From Methylotenera sp. L2L1 (GTDB taxonomy: Bacteria; Pseudomonadota; Gammaproteobacteria; Burkholderiales; Methylophilaceae), in the NCBI RefSeq assembly GCF_000744605.1, contig NZ_JQMG01000001.1:992001-1056000 (forward strand): DNA of 64,000 nt. The letters are read 5' to 3'. The notes beneath the pieces are model-generated. The model saw nothing but the letters and a program-made list of their open reading frames with translations, ran no database searches and was not told the DNA's origin. A program made the position numbers and the translations under genes. This document shows, piece after piece, positions 44,114-54,031 of the stretch (position 1 is the stretch's first letter; each line of letters begins with the position of its first letter).

Positions 44114-46360
44114 ATGCCAAAAACCGCAAACAATCTTAAAGCGGAATTATCAAAGTTAACATCGGCTCCCTTGCTGCCTGCGGACAGCGAGGACTCGGCC
44201 TTAAGCATACGTCTTCAACAGTATTTAAAACCTCAAGATATCGAACAAGTATGGGATGGCTATCGCTATGCCTTTACCGCCCACGATGGGGTAGTCCGTA
44301 AAACCGGCGAGCCTTATATCACGCACCCTGTCTCTGTCGCTTGTATTTTAGCGGACCTGCACATGGATGTGCCTACCATTCTTGCTGCACTATTACATGA
44401 TGTAGTAGAAGATACCGCTATTACCACGCTCGACATCAAAGAGAGGTTCGGTCAGCAGGTGGCTGAGCTAGTGGATGGTGTCACTAAGCTTGATAAGATT
44501 GAGTTTCAAAGCGCTAGTCAGGCGCAGGCTGAGAATTTCCGCAAAATGTTATTAGCGATGTCGCAAGATGTTCGCGTGATTTTAGTGAAGTTGGCAGATC
44601 GTTTGCATAATATGCAAACACTGGAAGCGATGCGACCAGAAAAGCAGAGAATCATCGCGAAAGAAACGCTAGATATCTACGCCCCGATTGCCAACCGGCT
44701 GGGCCTGAATGAAGTCTACCAAGCGCTAGAAGATTTAAGCTTTAAATACCTTTACCCCATGCGCTATAACGCAATTTCTAAAGCGATTATGGCCGCGCGC
44801 GGTAATCGTAAAGAAGTCATTTCTAAAATATTAGAATCAATCAAACAGCAGTTACTTAGCTTCAATATTGAAGCGGAAGTGTCTGGCCGCGAAAAGCATC
44901 TTTACAGTGTGTATCGAAAGATGACGAGCAAGGCAACGCCTTTCTCACAAGTGTATGATATTTATGGGTTTAGAATCGTTGTCAAAGATTTATCTAGCTG
45001 CTATTTGGCTTTAGGTGCGCTACATGGCTTGTATAAGCCGATTCCTAGCAAATTTAAGGACTATATCGCCATCCCTAAAGCGAACGGTTATCAATCGTTG
45101 CACACGACTTTATTTGGCCCTTTTGGTACGCCAATTGAGGTGCAGATTCGCAGTGCCGACATGCATAATATTGCAGATGCAGGTGTTGCCGCACACTGGC
45201 TTTACAAGGCAAGTGATGCACAGCTCACCGCGTTGCAACAGCAGACCCACCAGTGGTTACAGCGCTTGCTGGATATTCAAAGCGAGAGCATAGATTCACT
45301 AGATTTCCTTGAACATCTTAAAGTTGATTTGTTCCCGGATGAGGTCTATGTATTTACGCCTAAGGGCTCGATTTTGGCCTTACCTAAACGGGCGACTGCC
45401 GTTGATTTTGCTTACGCAGTGCATTCGGATATCGGCAATAGCTGCGTTGCGGTTCGAATTAATCACGACCTTGCACCATTACGTACAGAGCTGCATAACG
45501 GTGATCATGTTGAAATCATTACTGGGTCGTTAGCCAAACCTAATCCGGCGTGGCTCAATTACGTTGTCACTGGGCGTGCACGTGCGCACATTCGCCACTA
45601 CTTGAAGTCGCAGCAGTCTACTGAATCTGCGCATTTAGGTGAGCGTATGCTTAATCAGGCATTGCGCGCTTTGCATGTTGATCCTAACCAGATTTCAGAA
45701 GATCATTGGCAAAAGTTGATTCGTGACTACGGCGTTAAGAAAAAAGCAGAAATACTGTCTGACATCGGCCTTGGCAAGCGTCAGAACGTCATGGTGGCAC
45801 ACCAGTTGGTGGCGATGACAGATGACCATGCAGAGAAGCATACCAAGCTGCCAGCTGCCTCATTGGACACCATCACGATTCGTGGCACTGAAGGCATGGC
45901 GGTGCAATTTGCGCCTTGTTGCAGACCGATCCCTGGAGACCCGATTTTAGGCTTTATCAATAAAGATAAGGGCTTAGTGATTCATACGCATGATTGTCCT
46001 AGTGTACGTAAGTTTAAATTAGACCCAGATAAATGGCTGGATGTTGAATGGGAGCCTGAAAGCTCAAGGCTATTCAAAACGAATTTGAACTTAACCGTGG
46101 CAAATCAGCCTGGTATGTTGGCGCAAATTGCTTCAGGTATTGCGGACGCGGGCTCTAATATTGATAACGTCAGTGTTGAAGAGGCTGACGGTAGTGCATA
46201 TGCTAATTTATACTTTACCGTGCAGGTAAAAAACCGATTGCATCTAGCCGAGCTTATGCGTGGCCTGCGTAAGATTCCTGATGTGGTGCGTATTAATCGC
46301 ACCAAGGGTAATGTTGCCGGTAATGGCAAAAATTCGAATGCAAAAGCAAGCGCACAGTAG
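44114..46360 (+). CDS. spoT: Bifunctional (p)ppGpp synthase/hydrolase (Rsh/SpoT)
   Basis: A 748-residue Rsh protein. The hydrolase domain retains the metal motif HDVVEDT (95-101), so degradation of ppGpp should work. The synthetase domain has YDIYGFRIVVKD, KFKDYIAIPKANGYQSLHT and EVQIRS. TGS (DEVYVFTPKGSILALPKRATAVDFAYAVH), a conserved-cysteine/zinc region (QFAPCCRPIPGDPI) and a C-terminal ACT domain follow. Both catalytic halves look intact, as in SpoT rather than RelA. Confidence 0.95.
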   Translation: MPKTANNLKAELSKLTSAPLLPADSEDSALSIRLQQYLKPQDIEQVWDGYRYAFTAHDGVVRKTGEPYITHPVSVACILADLHMDVPTILAALLHDVVEDTAITTLDIKERFGQQVAELVDGVTKLDKIEFQSASQAQAENFRKMLLAMSQDVRVILVKLADRLHNMQTLEAMRPEKQRIIAKETLDIYAPIANRLGLNEVYQALEDLSFKYLYPMRYNAISKAIMAARGNRKEVISKILESIKQQLLSFNIEAEVSGREKHLYSVYRKMTSKATPFSQVYDIYGFRIVVKDLSSCYLALGALHGLYKPIPSKFKDYIAIPKANGYQSLHTTLFGPFGTPIEVQIRSADMHNIADAGVAAHWLYKASDAQLTALQQQTHQWLQRLLDIQSESIDSLDFLEHLKVDLFPDEVYVFTPKGSILALPKRATAVDFAYAVHSDIGNSCVAVRINHDLAPLRTELHNGDHVEIITGSLAKPNPAWLNYVVTGRARAHIRHYLKSQQSTESAHLGERMLNQALRALHVDPNQISEDHWQKLIRDYGVKKKAEILSDIGLGKRQNVMVAHQLVAMTDDHAEKHTKLPAASLDTITIRGTEGMAVQFAPCCRPIPGDPILGFINKDKGLVIHTHDCPSVRKFKLDPDKWLDVEWEPESSRLFKTNLNLTVANQPGMLAQIASGIADAGSNIDNVSVEEADGSAYANLYFTVQVKNRLHLAELMRGLRKIPDVVRINRTKGNVAGNGKNSNAKASAQ

Positions 46361-46400
46361 TTGCTACGCATTATTTTTTTAACAAAGAGTGGTTTATTAA

Positions 46401-46787
46401 ATGACAGCTAATACAAAACAAATTATTCAAACACAAGGTGCACCAGCGGCAATTGGTACCTATTCTCAAGCGGTAAAAGTAGGTAATACCGTTTATATGT
46501 CTGGCCAAATCGGCCTAGATCCAGAAACCATGCAAATGGTGGATAGTATTGAAGCACAAATTCACCGCGTATTTCAAAACCTAAAAGCAGTGGCTGAGGC
46601 TGCGGGTGGTAGTTTGGCTGATGTAGTTAAACTGAATATTTTTCTGACAGACTTATCTCACTTTGCTTTAGTGAACACTATTATGGCTGAATACTTTAGC
46701 CAGCCTTACCCAGCACGTGCTGCGGTTGGTGTTGCTTCATTACCACGCGCAGCGCTGGTTGAGGCTGACGCGGTGATGGTGGTTTAA
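46401..46787 (+). CDS. ridA: Enamine/imine deaminase RidA
   Basis: A 128-residue trimeric Rid-family (YjgF/UK114) enzyme that hydrolyses reactive 2-aminoacrylate and related imines made by PLP enzymes. It has [23 protein letters not shown], the catalytic arginine R106 ([20 protein letters not shown]) and the terminal E-A-D-A motif, so it belongs to the active RidA subfamily. It is located between spoT and recG, a common position. Confidence 0.95.
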   Translation: MTANTKQIIQTQGAPAAIGTYSQAVKVGNTVYMSGQIGLDPETMQMVDSIEAQIHRVFQNLKAVAEAAGGSLADVVKLNIFLTDLSHFALVNTIMAEYFSQPYPARAAVGVASLPRAALVEADAVMVV

Positions 46788-46819
46788 TTTCTCAGACTTG
46801 CCAAGGATAAATGCGATTG

Positions 46820-46852
46820 ACGCCTATCTTAATGTCTATATTAGGTAGGCGT
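46820..46852. other. Hairpin between ridA and recG
   Basis: ACGCCTA pairs with TAGGCGT, with TTAAT/ATTAG partly extending inward. There is no T-run, so it is either a weak terminator or an mRNA structure. Confidence 0.45.
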
Positions 46853-46899
46853 GATATGAGGTTTACGCATGTGTTTATTCTTGGCTAGCATCATTCAAT

Positions 46900-48939
46900 G
46901 TGACACAGCTTAGTCAAATCAAAGCATTCAGCAAGCCCTTAGTTGCCAATTTGGCTAAGCTTGGTATCGCTAATTTGCAGGGCTTATTGTTACATTTGCC
47001 ACTGCGCTATATTGATGAAACGCATGTAACAGCCATTCGTGATTTGCACATGGGCGAATCCGCGCAGGTGGAGGGGGAGATTGTTCATGCGGAAGTTACC
47101 TATAAGCCTCGTAAGGCACTCATTGCCAAATTAGAAGACGCAAGTGGCCAGCTCACTTTGCGTTTTTTACATTTCTATCCCAGCCAAATCAACGCACTTA
47201 AAGTCGGTGCGAAAGTCCGTGTTTATGGTGAGGTGCGCAACGGCTTTTTTGGTTATGAAATGGTGCACCCTACCTGTAAGGCTGTGGGTGAAAAATCTGT
47301 GGTTGCTGAAACCCTAACACCAGTTTATCCAACAGTTGCAGGGCTTGGCCAGGCAAGTTTGCGTAAGGCGATACGCATTGCGTTGCAGCAGGCTGATATG
47401 CATGAAACTTTACCTGCACAAGTGTACGCAACTTTAGACTTGCCAAGCTTTAAGGCCAGTCTCATCGCGTTGCATCACCCAAGCCCGGATGTCAATCTGC
47501 GCGCTTTAGATAATAAGACCACAGCACATTGGCGGCGCTTGGCTTTTGATGAGTTGTTGGCGCAGCAGTTATCCATGCGCAAACATTATGCACGGCGGCG
47601 GAGTGTAAGTGCTCCGCAATTTAAGCCATCTAAGCAACTGGTGTCTGCGTTACTGAAAAGCTTGCCATTTGCTTTAACCGGCGCACAGCAAAAAGTCGCA
47701 TTAGAAATCGAGCGTGATTTAACGCAAGCACACCCTATGCAGCGCTTGTTGCAGGGGGATGTTGGGAGCGGCAAAACGATAGTAGCGTGCATGGCCGCAC
47801 TGCAATGCATGGAAAATGGCTGGCAAGTTGCATTAATGGCGCCCACAGAGATATTGGCGGAGCAGCATTATCGCAAGATGCTAAGTTGGCTTATGCCGTT
47901 AAATATCAAGATTGCGTGGCTCACCGGTAGTCAAAATAAGAAAGATCGCGAAGCGGCGCTTGAGTCTATTGCCAACGGTGATGCAAGGCTAGTTGTCGGC
48001 ACGCATGCCTTATTCCAAGAGGCGGTGCGCTTTAAAAATCTAGGCTTAGCAATTATTGATGAGCAGCACCGATTTGGCGTGCACCAACGCTTGGCGCTAC
48101 GCCAAAAAGGCCAGCCAGAGCCGCATCAGCTCATGATGTCTGCCACACCAATTCCGCGAACCTTATCGATGAGCTACTACGCCGATCTTGATGTATCCGT
48201 GATTGATGAATTGCCACCTGGGCGCTCGCCTATCGTCACGAAAATAGTTTCCGATGCTAGGCGTGACGAAATCTTGCAGCGTGTGCGTGAGGCGTGTTTG
48301 CAAGGCAATCAGGCCTATTGGGTATGCCCATTGATTGAAGAGTCTGAAGCGTTGCAGTTGGCAACCGCCAATGACACGTATGCGCTGATGCAAGATGAGT
48401 TCCCTGAATTGAAAGTTGGCCTAGTGCATGGCCGCATGAAGCCATCAGAAAAGCAGGCGGTCATGGCTGAATTCAGCGCAGGACATTTACAGCTTCTGGT
48501 TGCCACAACTGTAATTGAAGTTGGTGTGGATGTTCCCAATGCCAGCTTGATGGTGATTGAGCATGCGGAGCGCATGGGCTTGTCGCAATTGCATCAATTA
48601 CGTGGGCGTGTGGGTAGGGGTTCTGCAAAAAGCACGTGTATCTTGTTGTACCAAAATAAGCTGTCCGATACTGCGCGTGCAAGACTAAAAGTGATTTATG
48701 AAAGCAATGATGGTTTTGTGATTGCACAGGCTGATTTGCAGATTCGCGGCCCTGGTGAGCTATTGGGCGTACGTCAAAGTGGTGTGCCGATGTTGAAAAT
48801 TGCTGATTTAGAACGCGATGTGGATTTGCTGGAAACCGCAAAAACAATGGCAGATACATTGCTTAAAAACTATCCTACAGAAGTAGAGCAGCATTTAGAA
48901 CGCTGGATGAGCAGTGCTGGTGAGTTGGTGAAGGTGTAA
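46900..48939 (+). CDS. recG: ATP-dependent DNA helicase RecG
   Basis: A 679-residue superfamily 2 helicase that remodels stalled forks and branched DNA. The N-terminal wedge (OB) domain includes YKPRKALIAKLEDASGQL. Helicase motifs are I GDVGSGKTIVACMAAL, Ia MAPTEILAEQHY, II IIDEQHRFGVHQR, III MSATPIPRTLS, and V-VI ATTVIEVGVDVPNASLM and HQLRGRVGRG. The start is GTG with a poor binding site; an ATG overlapping it by two bases is immediately closed by TGA. Length is normal. Confidence 0.95.
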   Translation: MTQLSQIKAFSKPLVANLAKLGIANLQGLLLHLPLRYIDETHVTAIRDLHMGESAQVEGEIVHAEVTYKPRKALIAKLEDASGQLTLRFLHFYPSQINALKVGAKVRVYGEVRNGFFGYEMVHPTCKAVGEKSVVAETLTPVYPTVAGLGQASLRKAIRIALQQADMHETLPAQVYATLDLPSFKASLIALHHPSPDVNLRALDNKTTAHWRRLAFDELLAQQLSMRKHYARRRSVSAPQFKPSKQLVSALLKSLPFALTGAQQKVALEIERDLTQAHPMQRLLQGDVGSGKTIVACMAALQCMENGWQVALMAPTEILAEQHYRKMLSWLMPLNIKIAWLTGSQNKKDREAALESIANGDARLVVGTHALFQEAVRFKNLGLAIIDEQHRFGVHQRLALRQKGQPEPHQLMMSATPIPRTLSMSYYADLDVSVIDELPPGRSPIVTKIVSDARRDEILQRVREACLQGNQAYWVCPLIEESEALQLATANDTYALMQDEFPELKVGLVHGRMKPSEKQAVMAEFSAGHLQLLVATTVIEVGVDVPNASLMVIEHAERMGLSQLHQLRGRVGRGSAKSTCILLYQNKLSDTARARLKVIYESNDGFVIAQADLQIRGPGELLGVRQSGVPMLKIADLERDVDLLETAKTMADTLLKNYPTEVEQHLERWMSSAGELVKV

Positions 48940-48984
48940 CTGCATGACAATTGAATCTATTAACAACATGCGATAATTTTAGAA

Positions 48985-49533
48985 GTGAAAAATCGTAAAC
49001 ATAACTCTCAAGCCCGTTATCGTTGGTTAGTAAAGCCACTACTAAGTCATGCATATCGTCCGTGGCTGATTAATAACCAATCATTAACCGCTAGGCTACA
49101 GCAGCGTTACTCAGACTTTTATGTCGTGCCGTTAGCCGTTAACTTTCTCAAGCCTATCCGTGACGAAGCGGCACCACTCAATTTATCGGCAGATAAAATC
49201 GTATTGGTTCGCGATGTATTATTGTATGGTGGACAAAGTCCTATGGTGTTTGCACATAGCATCCTGCCCAGAAAAAGCTTGCGTGGTGTGTGGCATGATC
49301 TAGGTAAGTTAGGCAATAAGCCGCTTGGCGCAACTTTATTTGCTAATCCCAAAGTAAAGCGCACAGCGTTAAGTTATAAGAAACTATCGCCAAATCATGT
49401 GCTATATCAGCATGCAATTCAACATTTGGCAGATAAGCCAGCAAGCCTGTGGGCGCGACGCTCGGTGTTCAGTCTGAACTGCGCTACTATTATGGTCACT
49501 GAAGTTTTTCTTCCCAATATCATTTGCTCATGA
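48985..49533 (+). CDS. ubiC: Chorismate lyase (chorismate--pyruvate lyase)
   Basis: A 182-residue cytoplasmic enzyme that makes 4-hydroxybenzoate for ubiquinone. The family is diverse, but the core fits: LVRDVLLYGGQSPMVFAHSILP with substrate-binding arginine and glycine, LGKLGNKPLGATLF, and the C-terminal LWARRSVFSLN plus TEVFLP with the catalytic-site glutamate. It starts at GTG. It overlaps ubiA by 4 bp (ATGA), coupling the first two ubiquinone steps. Confidence 0.93.
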   Translation: MKNRKHNSQARYRWLVKPLLSHAYRPWLINNQSLTARLQQRYSDFYVVPLAVNFLKPIRDEAAPLNLSADKIVLVRDVLLYGGQSPMVFAHSILPRKSLRGVWHDLGKLGNKPLGATLFANPKVKRTALSYKKLSPNHVLYQHAIQHLADKPASLWARRSVFSLNCATIMVTEVFLPNIICS

Positions 49534-50408
49534 ATACACCCAACATCGTCAAAAAGATAAACAGTTATGAACGCCTGATGCGTTTAGATAAGCCAATTGG
49601 CATTTTGCTGTTACTTTGGCCTACGTTATGGGCGTTGTTGATTGCCAGCGCGGGTAAGCCTGATTGGATTATCGTATTGATATTTGTCACTGGTACTGTA
49701 TTAATGCGTAGCGCTGGCTGTGTGATGAACGATATTGCAGATAGTCAATATGATGGCTTGGTTGAGCGCACTAAAAATCGCCCATTACCCAATAAAGAAG
49801 TGACTAAGAAAGAGGCGTATGGCTTAGCGTTAGGGTTAAGTATTGCCGCATTTGGATTGGTCTGCTTATTGAACACGTTAACGATACAGTTATCTGTGCT
49901 GGCATTGTTCTTAGCACTGACCTACCCACTAACGAAGCGGTTTTTTGTGATGCCACAAGCTTATTTGGGCGTCGCTTTTGGTTTTGGCATCCCGATGGCA
50001 TTTGCTGCGATTGGTAATAGTGTGCCTATCGTTGCGTGGTTACTTTTGTTAGCTAATGTGTTTTGGGCGATTGCATACGACACTGAATATGCAATGGTGG
50101 ATAGGGAAGATGATCTGAAAATAGGGATTAAATCTTCCGCCATCACTTTTGGGCGCTTTGATGTTGTCGCCATTATGCTGTGCTATGGCGCTACGTTGCT
50201 GTTACTTGGCATTGTGGGCTATCAATTAAAGCTATCGTTCGCTTATTACACTGGTTTGGCTCTTGCCGGCGCTGTTGCGGTTTATCACTTTTATCTCATT
50301 AGAGACCGTATGAGGACAAAATGCTTCCAAGCGTTTTTGGGTAATAATTGGTTTGGTCTGTTTGTATTCTACGGGCTGCTGGCACATTACTTAATCAACG
50401 CTTATTGA
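49530..50408 (+). CDS. ubiA: 4-hydroxybenzoate octaprenyltransferase
   Basis: A 292-residue polytopic membrane enzyme joining the polyprenyl chain to 4-hydroxybenzoate. The two aspartate-rich magnesium/diphosphate motifs are NDIADSQYDGLVERTKNRPL and YDTEYAMVDREDD. About eight membrane segments are seen. TTG 49524 is the longest start, but ATG 49530 overlaps the ubiC stop as ATGA and is preferred. Confidence 0.96.
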   Translation: MNTPNIVKKINSYERLMRLDKPIGILLLLWPTLWALLIASAGKPDWIIVLIFVTGTVLMRSAGCVMNDIADSQYDGLVERTKNRPLPNKEVTKKEAYGLALGLSIAAFGLVCLLNTLTIQLSVLALFLALTYPLTKRFFVMPQAYLGVAFGFGIPMAFAAIGNSVPIVAWLLLLANVFWAIAYDTEYAMVDREDDLKIGIKSSAITFGRFDVVAIMLCYGATLLLLGIVGYQLKLSFAYYTGLALAGAVAVYHFYLIRDRMRTKCFQAFLGNNWFGLFVFYGLLAHYLINAY

Positions 50409-50445
50409 AGCCTAGCGCGAACAATAATTGCTGGCGTCGGCGTTG

Positions 50446-52746
50446 TTAAGAGTCTAACTTTGGTAAATCCCATTCAATAATGTTGGAGTCCTTGCCGTTT
50501 TTAGGTGTTGGCTTATCCTTAATTTTTGTTGCCGTGCTATCTTCAGACGTAGTTTCTTCAGGATAGACATTCAATGGGAAGTGTAGCTCCTCTGTCGTCT
50601 CATGAGGCTCTGCACTCTTCTCTAGAAGTGGTTGGCTCATGTCTTGGGTAGGCTGCGGGCTGTTTGCATCATCGTTCAAGGTTGGCACTTCAACTTCAAT
50701 GTGGTCATCAAAATCTACCAGCATATCTACATCATAGGATGGCACTTTTTGAAAAGCAGAATTCTCAAACTGCGAATTAGCCTCTTCTTTAGTCAGCTTA
50801 TTTGGCTTCACCTGCTCAGGCGTATCAAGGAAAGACGCAACGGTGAAGTCTTCATCTGTGATTGCACTATTGTTTGGTTTTTCTGTGGTTTCAGTTGGTA
50901 AAGCTTGTTCAAGTAATAAGTCGTCGCCAAAAGCCGCTTCATTAAATGCTAAGTTATCTAAATTGGTACGGGCTGGGCTATCGTCATTAGGTGTTGTTGA
51001 AGCAGTTCGGTATAGCGTGCGTTGACTAGTAGAAACGCCAGTGTTTAGCAACTCAGCGATTCTTTTGAGGAAGAATAACTCCTCAAAATTGTTTGCCGAG
51101 AACCCTTCAGCCGGTTGTGCATATTGGTCGTAAATCAAATCATTTAAGAACTTAACCGCAAACGGTGAGCCCCAAACGCCTTCGAGTCTGGCAACGATAT
51201 TTGAAAAGTCTTCAATCGAAGAGTGGTCTTCATTTTTAGCTTCAGAGTAGCTTGGTACCCTGATGTTAAAGTATTTATTGGCATCAGCCGTGGCAGTTTC
51301 ATATTCAGTTTCTGAGCCTTCAGCTGCAATCAGTGACAGTAACTTAAGCCAAATCTTTGGAGACTCCATCGGAAAGTCATTCAAGTGATTCTGCAATAAC
51401 TGAATCGCCAGTAATGGGCGTTCATGCTCTATAAAAACATCCGCATTGTCAATGATGCTGTCATGATCATCGTTTACATGCTCAGTAAATGATAGTGTGC
51501 CGGTTTTGGTGGGCTCTACTTTACCATGGCCACCATCCGCTTGCTCATCAAGAAACGATGCTGAGAAGCTGTTATTCCTAGTAGGTTTGTTATCAGCGGC
51601 TGGGGTCGTGACAGAGAATGCCGGTTCATCGTCACCGTCGTCTGTATCCTCGGTATCAAGCCAGTTTAGCTCCTGTTTAATTAAGCGTCTGGCAATAAAA
51701 GTGCGGCGTAGCCACTCAAGTGCAGCTATCAGTATAGCGCCACCAGCTACGATGAGAAGGTAATCTAGCCAGCTGAATTGTTTACTCTCTAACTCTTTTT
51801 TAGCAAGTATTGCTTCATTTCTTAATTGGCTGTTTTGCGCTTGCAGGCTGACAATCTGTTTCTCTAAGTGTGTTAGTCGGTTTGTCATGACGGTTACTTC
51901 ATCCATCATTTCAGCATTATCAACAGCTGCAATAGGGGGGGCACGGTTTAAGTCAATTTGCGTCTCAAATTTGAGGCCTAGATTTGCTTGTCCGCCCAAT
52001 GTGTCTGGTGTCTGGCTGCCACCAGAAATGCTTAGGTATGGTTTGCTTGAGGTGCTCGGTTTGATGGGAGTTACACGATCACTATTGTCCGTCGCAGGTG
52101 TTGCGGATGCTGCTGGTGTTTGCTTGGCAGAACTCTGCTGTTTGCCTACATAGGCTTCCATTATTTTTTGATCAGCAATGTTTGCATTCGCATTAGTAGA
52201 TAAGTTTGATTGACGTTTTTTTGATTTCCGCTTTACTTTGGTCTGCGGTTTGCTCGTCGTATTGTTAGCAGAGACGGCCTCTGTCGTGTGATTAGTAGTG
52301 CTGAGAGTGTTGGTTTTGTGGCTGGCGTCAGGCGACTGATTGTTAATATCGTCCGCTTGGTTGGTGGTGCTTGTGGTGTTGGGCATGTCACCGCGGTGAG
52401 CTGCTGGGTCTAGTAATAAAACGTAATCACGGTTGAGCTGAGGTTCGCAATTGTATGAAACACGTAACCCTAAAATCGGTTCAGTAATCACTGTTTGTGT
52501 TGTAATAGTGAGTTGGTAGCCGTCTTTATATGGCGTTAATGTTGAAAATGCTTTTCTAAAAGCAGGTGTTTCATTTGTGTCAGTAATCGTAAAGCAATTA
52601 GAATCTGGTGATTTTTCGACGTCAGTGACATTTAATTTAACAATCAGAGACTCACCCAAATATGATTTAAGCGTAGCGTCCCCAAAGCTGAGTGCAAAGC
52701 TCGCATTGGCGTAGAAGGCTAAAATAAGGGGTATAAATAGTCTCAA
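50446..52746 (-). CDS. fimV: FimV/HubP-like polar inner-membrane protein
   Basis: A 766-residue protein with FimV architecture. A signal peptide (residues 1-19) is followed by the FimV N-terminal domain (LSFGDATLKSYLGESLIVKLNV, to about residue 115), a long Thr/Ser/Asn-rich linker, a coiled coil (281-322), a membrane helix (327-347) and a large acidic cytoplasmic part. A TPR-like stretch there reads ERPLLAIQLLQNHLNDFP. No LysM motif is obvious, though the segment before the coiled coil is ill-defined. FimV proteins organise cell poles, type IV pili and twitching. It is convergent with ubiA. Confidence 0.82.
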   Translation of the reverse strand: MRLFIPLILAFYANASFALSFGDATLKSYLGESLIVKLNVTDVEKSPDSNCFTITDTNETPAFRKAFSTLTPYKDGYQLTITTQTVITEPILGLRVSYNCEPQLNRDYVLLLDPAAHRGDMPNTTSTTNQADDINNQSPDASHKTNTLSTTNHTTEAVSANNTTSKPQTKVKRKSKKRQSNLSTNANANIADQKIMEAYVGKQQSSAKQTPAASATPATDNSDRVTPIKPSTSSKPYLSISGGSQTPDTLGGQANLGLKFETQIDLNRAPPIAAVDNAEMMDEVTVMTNRLTHLEKQIVSLQAQNSQLRNEAILAKKELESKQFSWLDYLLIVAGGAILIAALEWLRRTFIARRLIKQELNWLDTEDTDDGDDEPAFSVTTPAADNKPTRNNSFSASFLDEQADGGHGKVEPTKTGTLSFTEHVNDDHDSIIDNADVFIEHERPLLAIQLLQNHLNDFPMESPKIWLKLLSLIAAEGSETEYETATADANKYFNIRVPSYSEAKNEDHSSIEDFSNIVARLEGVWGSPFAVKFLNDLIYDQYAQPAEGFSANNFEELFFLKRIAELLNTGVSTSQRTLYRTASTTPNDDSPARTNLDNLAFNEAAFGDDLLLEQALPTETTEKPNNSAITDEDFTVASFLDTPEQVKPNKLTKEEANSQFENSAFQKVPSYDVDMLVDFDDHIEVEVPTLNDDANSPQPTQDMSQPLLEKSAEPHETTEELHFPLNVYPEETTSEDSTATKIKDKPTPKNGKDSNIIEWDLPKLDS

Positions 52747-52997
52747 AATATGTTTGTTTTCAAATTGTTATACTAAATTTTGATTGCATTGTTAATCTGG
52801 TCTGTTAGAATCTTGTTCTTGCTTGCTTATATGGTAAAACCATTGTGAATCAATGCTACTTTACCATAAATGAAAAGCACAATTCATGCCAGTAGGTATT
52901 GGTATGAATAACAAATAAATATATGGATGTTATTTGTTTGATATAGTGCTTAAAGTATATGGTTACAAGTTGGTAATAAACTTAAAAATATTAAGTG

Positions 52998-53014
52998 AAC
53001 AGTATAATACTGTT
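52998..53014. promoter_or_regulatory. Perfect 17-bp palindrome abutting the rplM -35 box
   Basis: AACAGTAT-A-ATACTGTT is perfectly symmetric and its last base is the first base of the TTGACA box. Position and symmetry suggest a repressor or activator site. The rest of the 337-bp gap (52747-52997) is AT-rich, with a small CATTG/CAATG dyad at 52841-52855 and nothing else recognised. Confidence 0.55.
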
Positions 53015-53043
53015 TGACAAAACATATTTCTTTAGCATAAAAT
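53014..53043 (+). promoter_or_regulatory. Sigma-70 promoter of rplM-rpsI
   Basis: TTGACA (53014-53019) and TAAAAT (53038-53043) are separated by 18 bp, 40 bp before the rplM start. Confidence 0.75.
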
Positions 53044-53083
53044 CCGCCTCTTAATTTTTTTAGCTCACAGTATTGGTAACACA

Positions 53084-53512
53084 ATGAAAACCTTTTCAGC
53101 AAAATCACACGAAGTGAAGCGCGATTGGTTTGTGGTTGATGCCACAGACCTAGTGCTAGGCCGTCTAGCTAGCGCAGTTGCACACCGTTTACGCGGCAAA
53201 CATAAAACAATTTATACGCCTCACGTTGATACAGGTGATTATATAGTTGTTATTAATGCCGACAAATTAAAAGTAACTGGTAATAAAGCAGATGGTAAGC
53301 TTTACCATCGCCACTCTGGTTACCCAGGCGGTATCAGCACAACAACATTCTCTAAAATGCAAGATCGTTTCCCAGGTCGCGCTTTAGAAAAAGCGGTTAA
53401 AGGCATGTTGCCTAAAGGTCCTTTAGGCTATGCAATGATCAAAAAAATGAAGGTTTATGCAGGTAGTGAGCATGACCACGCGGCACAACAACCGCAACCA
53501 TTGACCATCTAA
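53084..53512 (+). CDS. rplM: 50S ribosomal protein L13
   Basis: A 142-residue large-subunit protein. Characteristic segments are [28 protein letters not shown] split by the usual helix, [16 protein letters not shown], and the L13 signature [21 protein letters not shown]. Complete and of standard length. It is followed by rpsI after 9 bp, the universal bacterial L13-S9 operon. Confidence 0.98.
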   Translation: MKTFSAKSHEVKRDWFVVDATDLVLGRLASAVAHRLRGKHKTIYTPHVDTGDYIVVINADKLKVTGNKADGKLYHRHSGYPGGISTTTFSKMQDRFPGRALEKAVKGMLPKGPLGYAMIKKMKVYAGSEHDHAAQQPQPLTI

Positions 53513-53521
53513 GGATAAAAA

Positions 53522-53914
53522 ATGATCGGTAAATACAATTATGGTACGGGCCGCCGCAAAAGTTCTGTAGCGCGCGTATTCTTAAAATCAGGTAAAGGCA
53601 ACATCATTGTTAATGACAAGCCAGTTGATGAGTACTTCTCACGCGTGACATCACGCATGATTTTGCGTCAACCTTTAGAGTTAACAAACAACACAGCTAG
53701 CTTCGACATCATGGTTAACGTAATCGGTGGCGGTGAGTCTGGTCAAGCTGGTGCGGTTCGTCACGGTATTACACGTGCTTTGATCGATTTTGATGCTACA
53801 TTGAAAAGTGCATTGTCACATGCTGGTTTCGTAACACGTGATGCACGTGAAGTTGAGCGTAAAAAAGTTGGTCTACGCAAAGCGCGTCGTCGTAAACAAT
53901 TCTCTAAACGCTAA
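53522..53914 (+). CDS. rpsI: 30S ribosomal protein S9
   Basis: A 130-residue small-subunit protein. It begins with [20 protein letters not shown] and contains the S9 signature [20 protein letters not shown]. The basic tail ends in [11 protein letters not shown], which reaches the P-site tRNA. It is the second gene of the rplM operon and is followed by a terminator. Confidence 0.98.
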   Translation: MIGKYNYGTGRRKSSVARVFLKSGKGNIIVNDKPVDEYFSRVTSRMILRQPLELTNNTASFDIMVNVIGGGESGQAGAVRHGITRALIDFDATLKSALSHAGFVTRDAREVERKKVGLRKARRRKQFSKR

Positions 53915-53945
53915 TACGTTAAACGCTATTTGGCGGTTGGATTTG

Positions 53946-53971
53946 AAAAAGGTCGCTTTGGCGGCCTTTTT
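53946..53971 (+). terminator. Rho-independent terminator of rplM-rpsI
   Basis: AAAAAGG and CCTTTTT arms enclose CGC/GCG with a TTTG loop and a run of six T. Confidence 0.85.
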
Positions 53972-53973
53972 TA

Positions 53974-54002
53974 TTGGATGAAAAAGATAGAGCGCTTATA
54001 AT
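53974..54002 (+). promoter_or_regulatory. Sigma-70 promoter of argC
   Basis: TTGGAT (53974-53979), a 17-bp spacer and a consensus TATAAT (53997-54002) lie directly after the rpsI terminator and 29 bp before the argC start. Confidence 0.7.
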
Positions 54003-54031
54003 CAGAACACTTGGTAAATTAATTAAAGAAA

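Noticed and set aside
48473-48859. A 128-codon frame antisense to recG
   Set aside because: It is His-rich and low in complexity and overlaps the conserved helicase motifs V and VI; it is a shadow frame.
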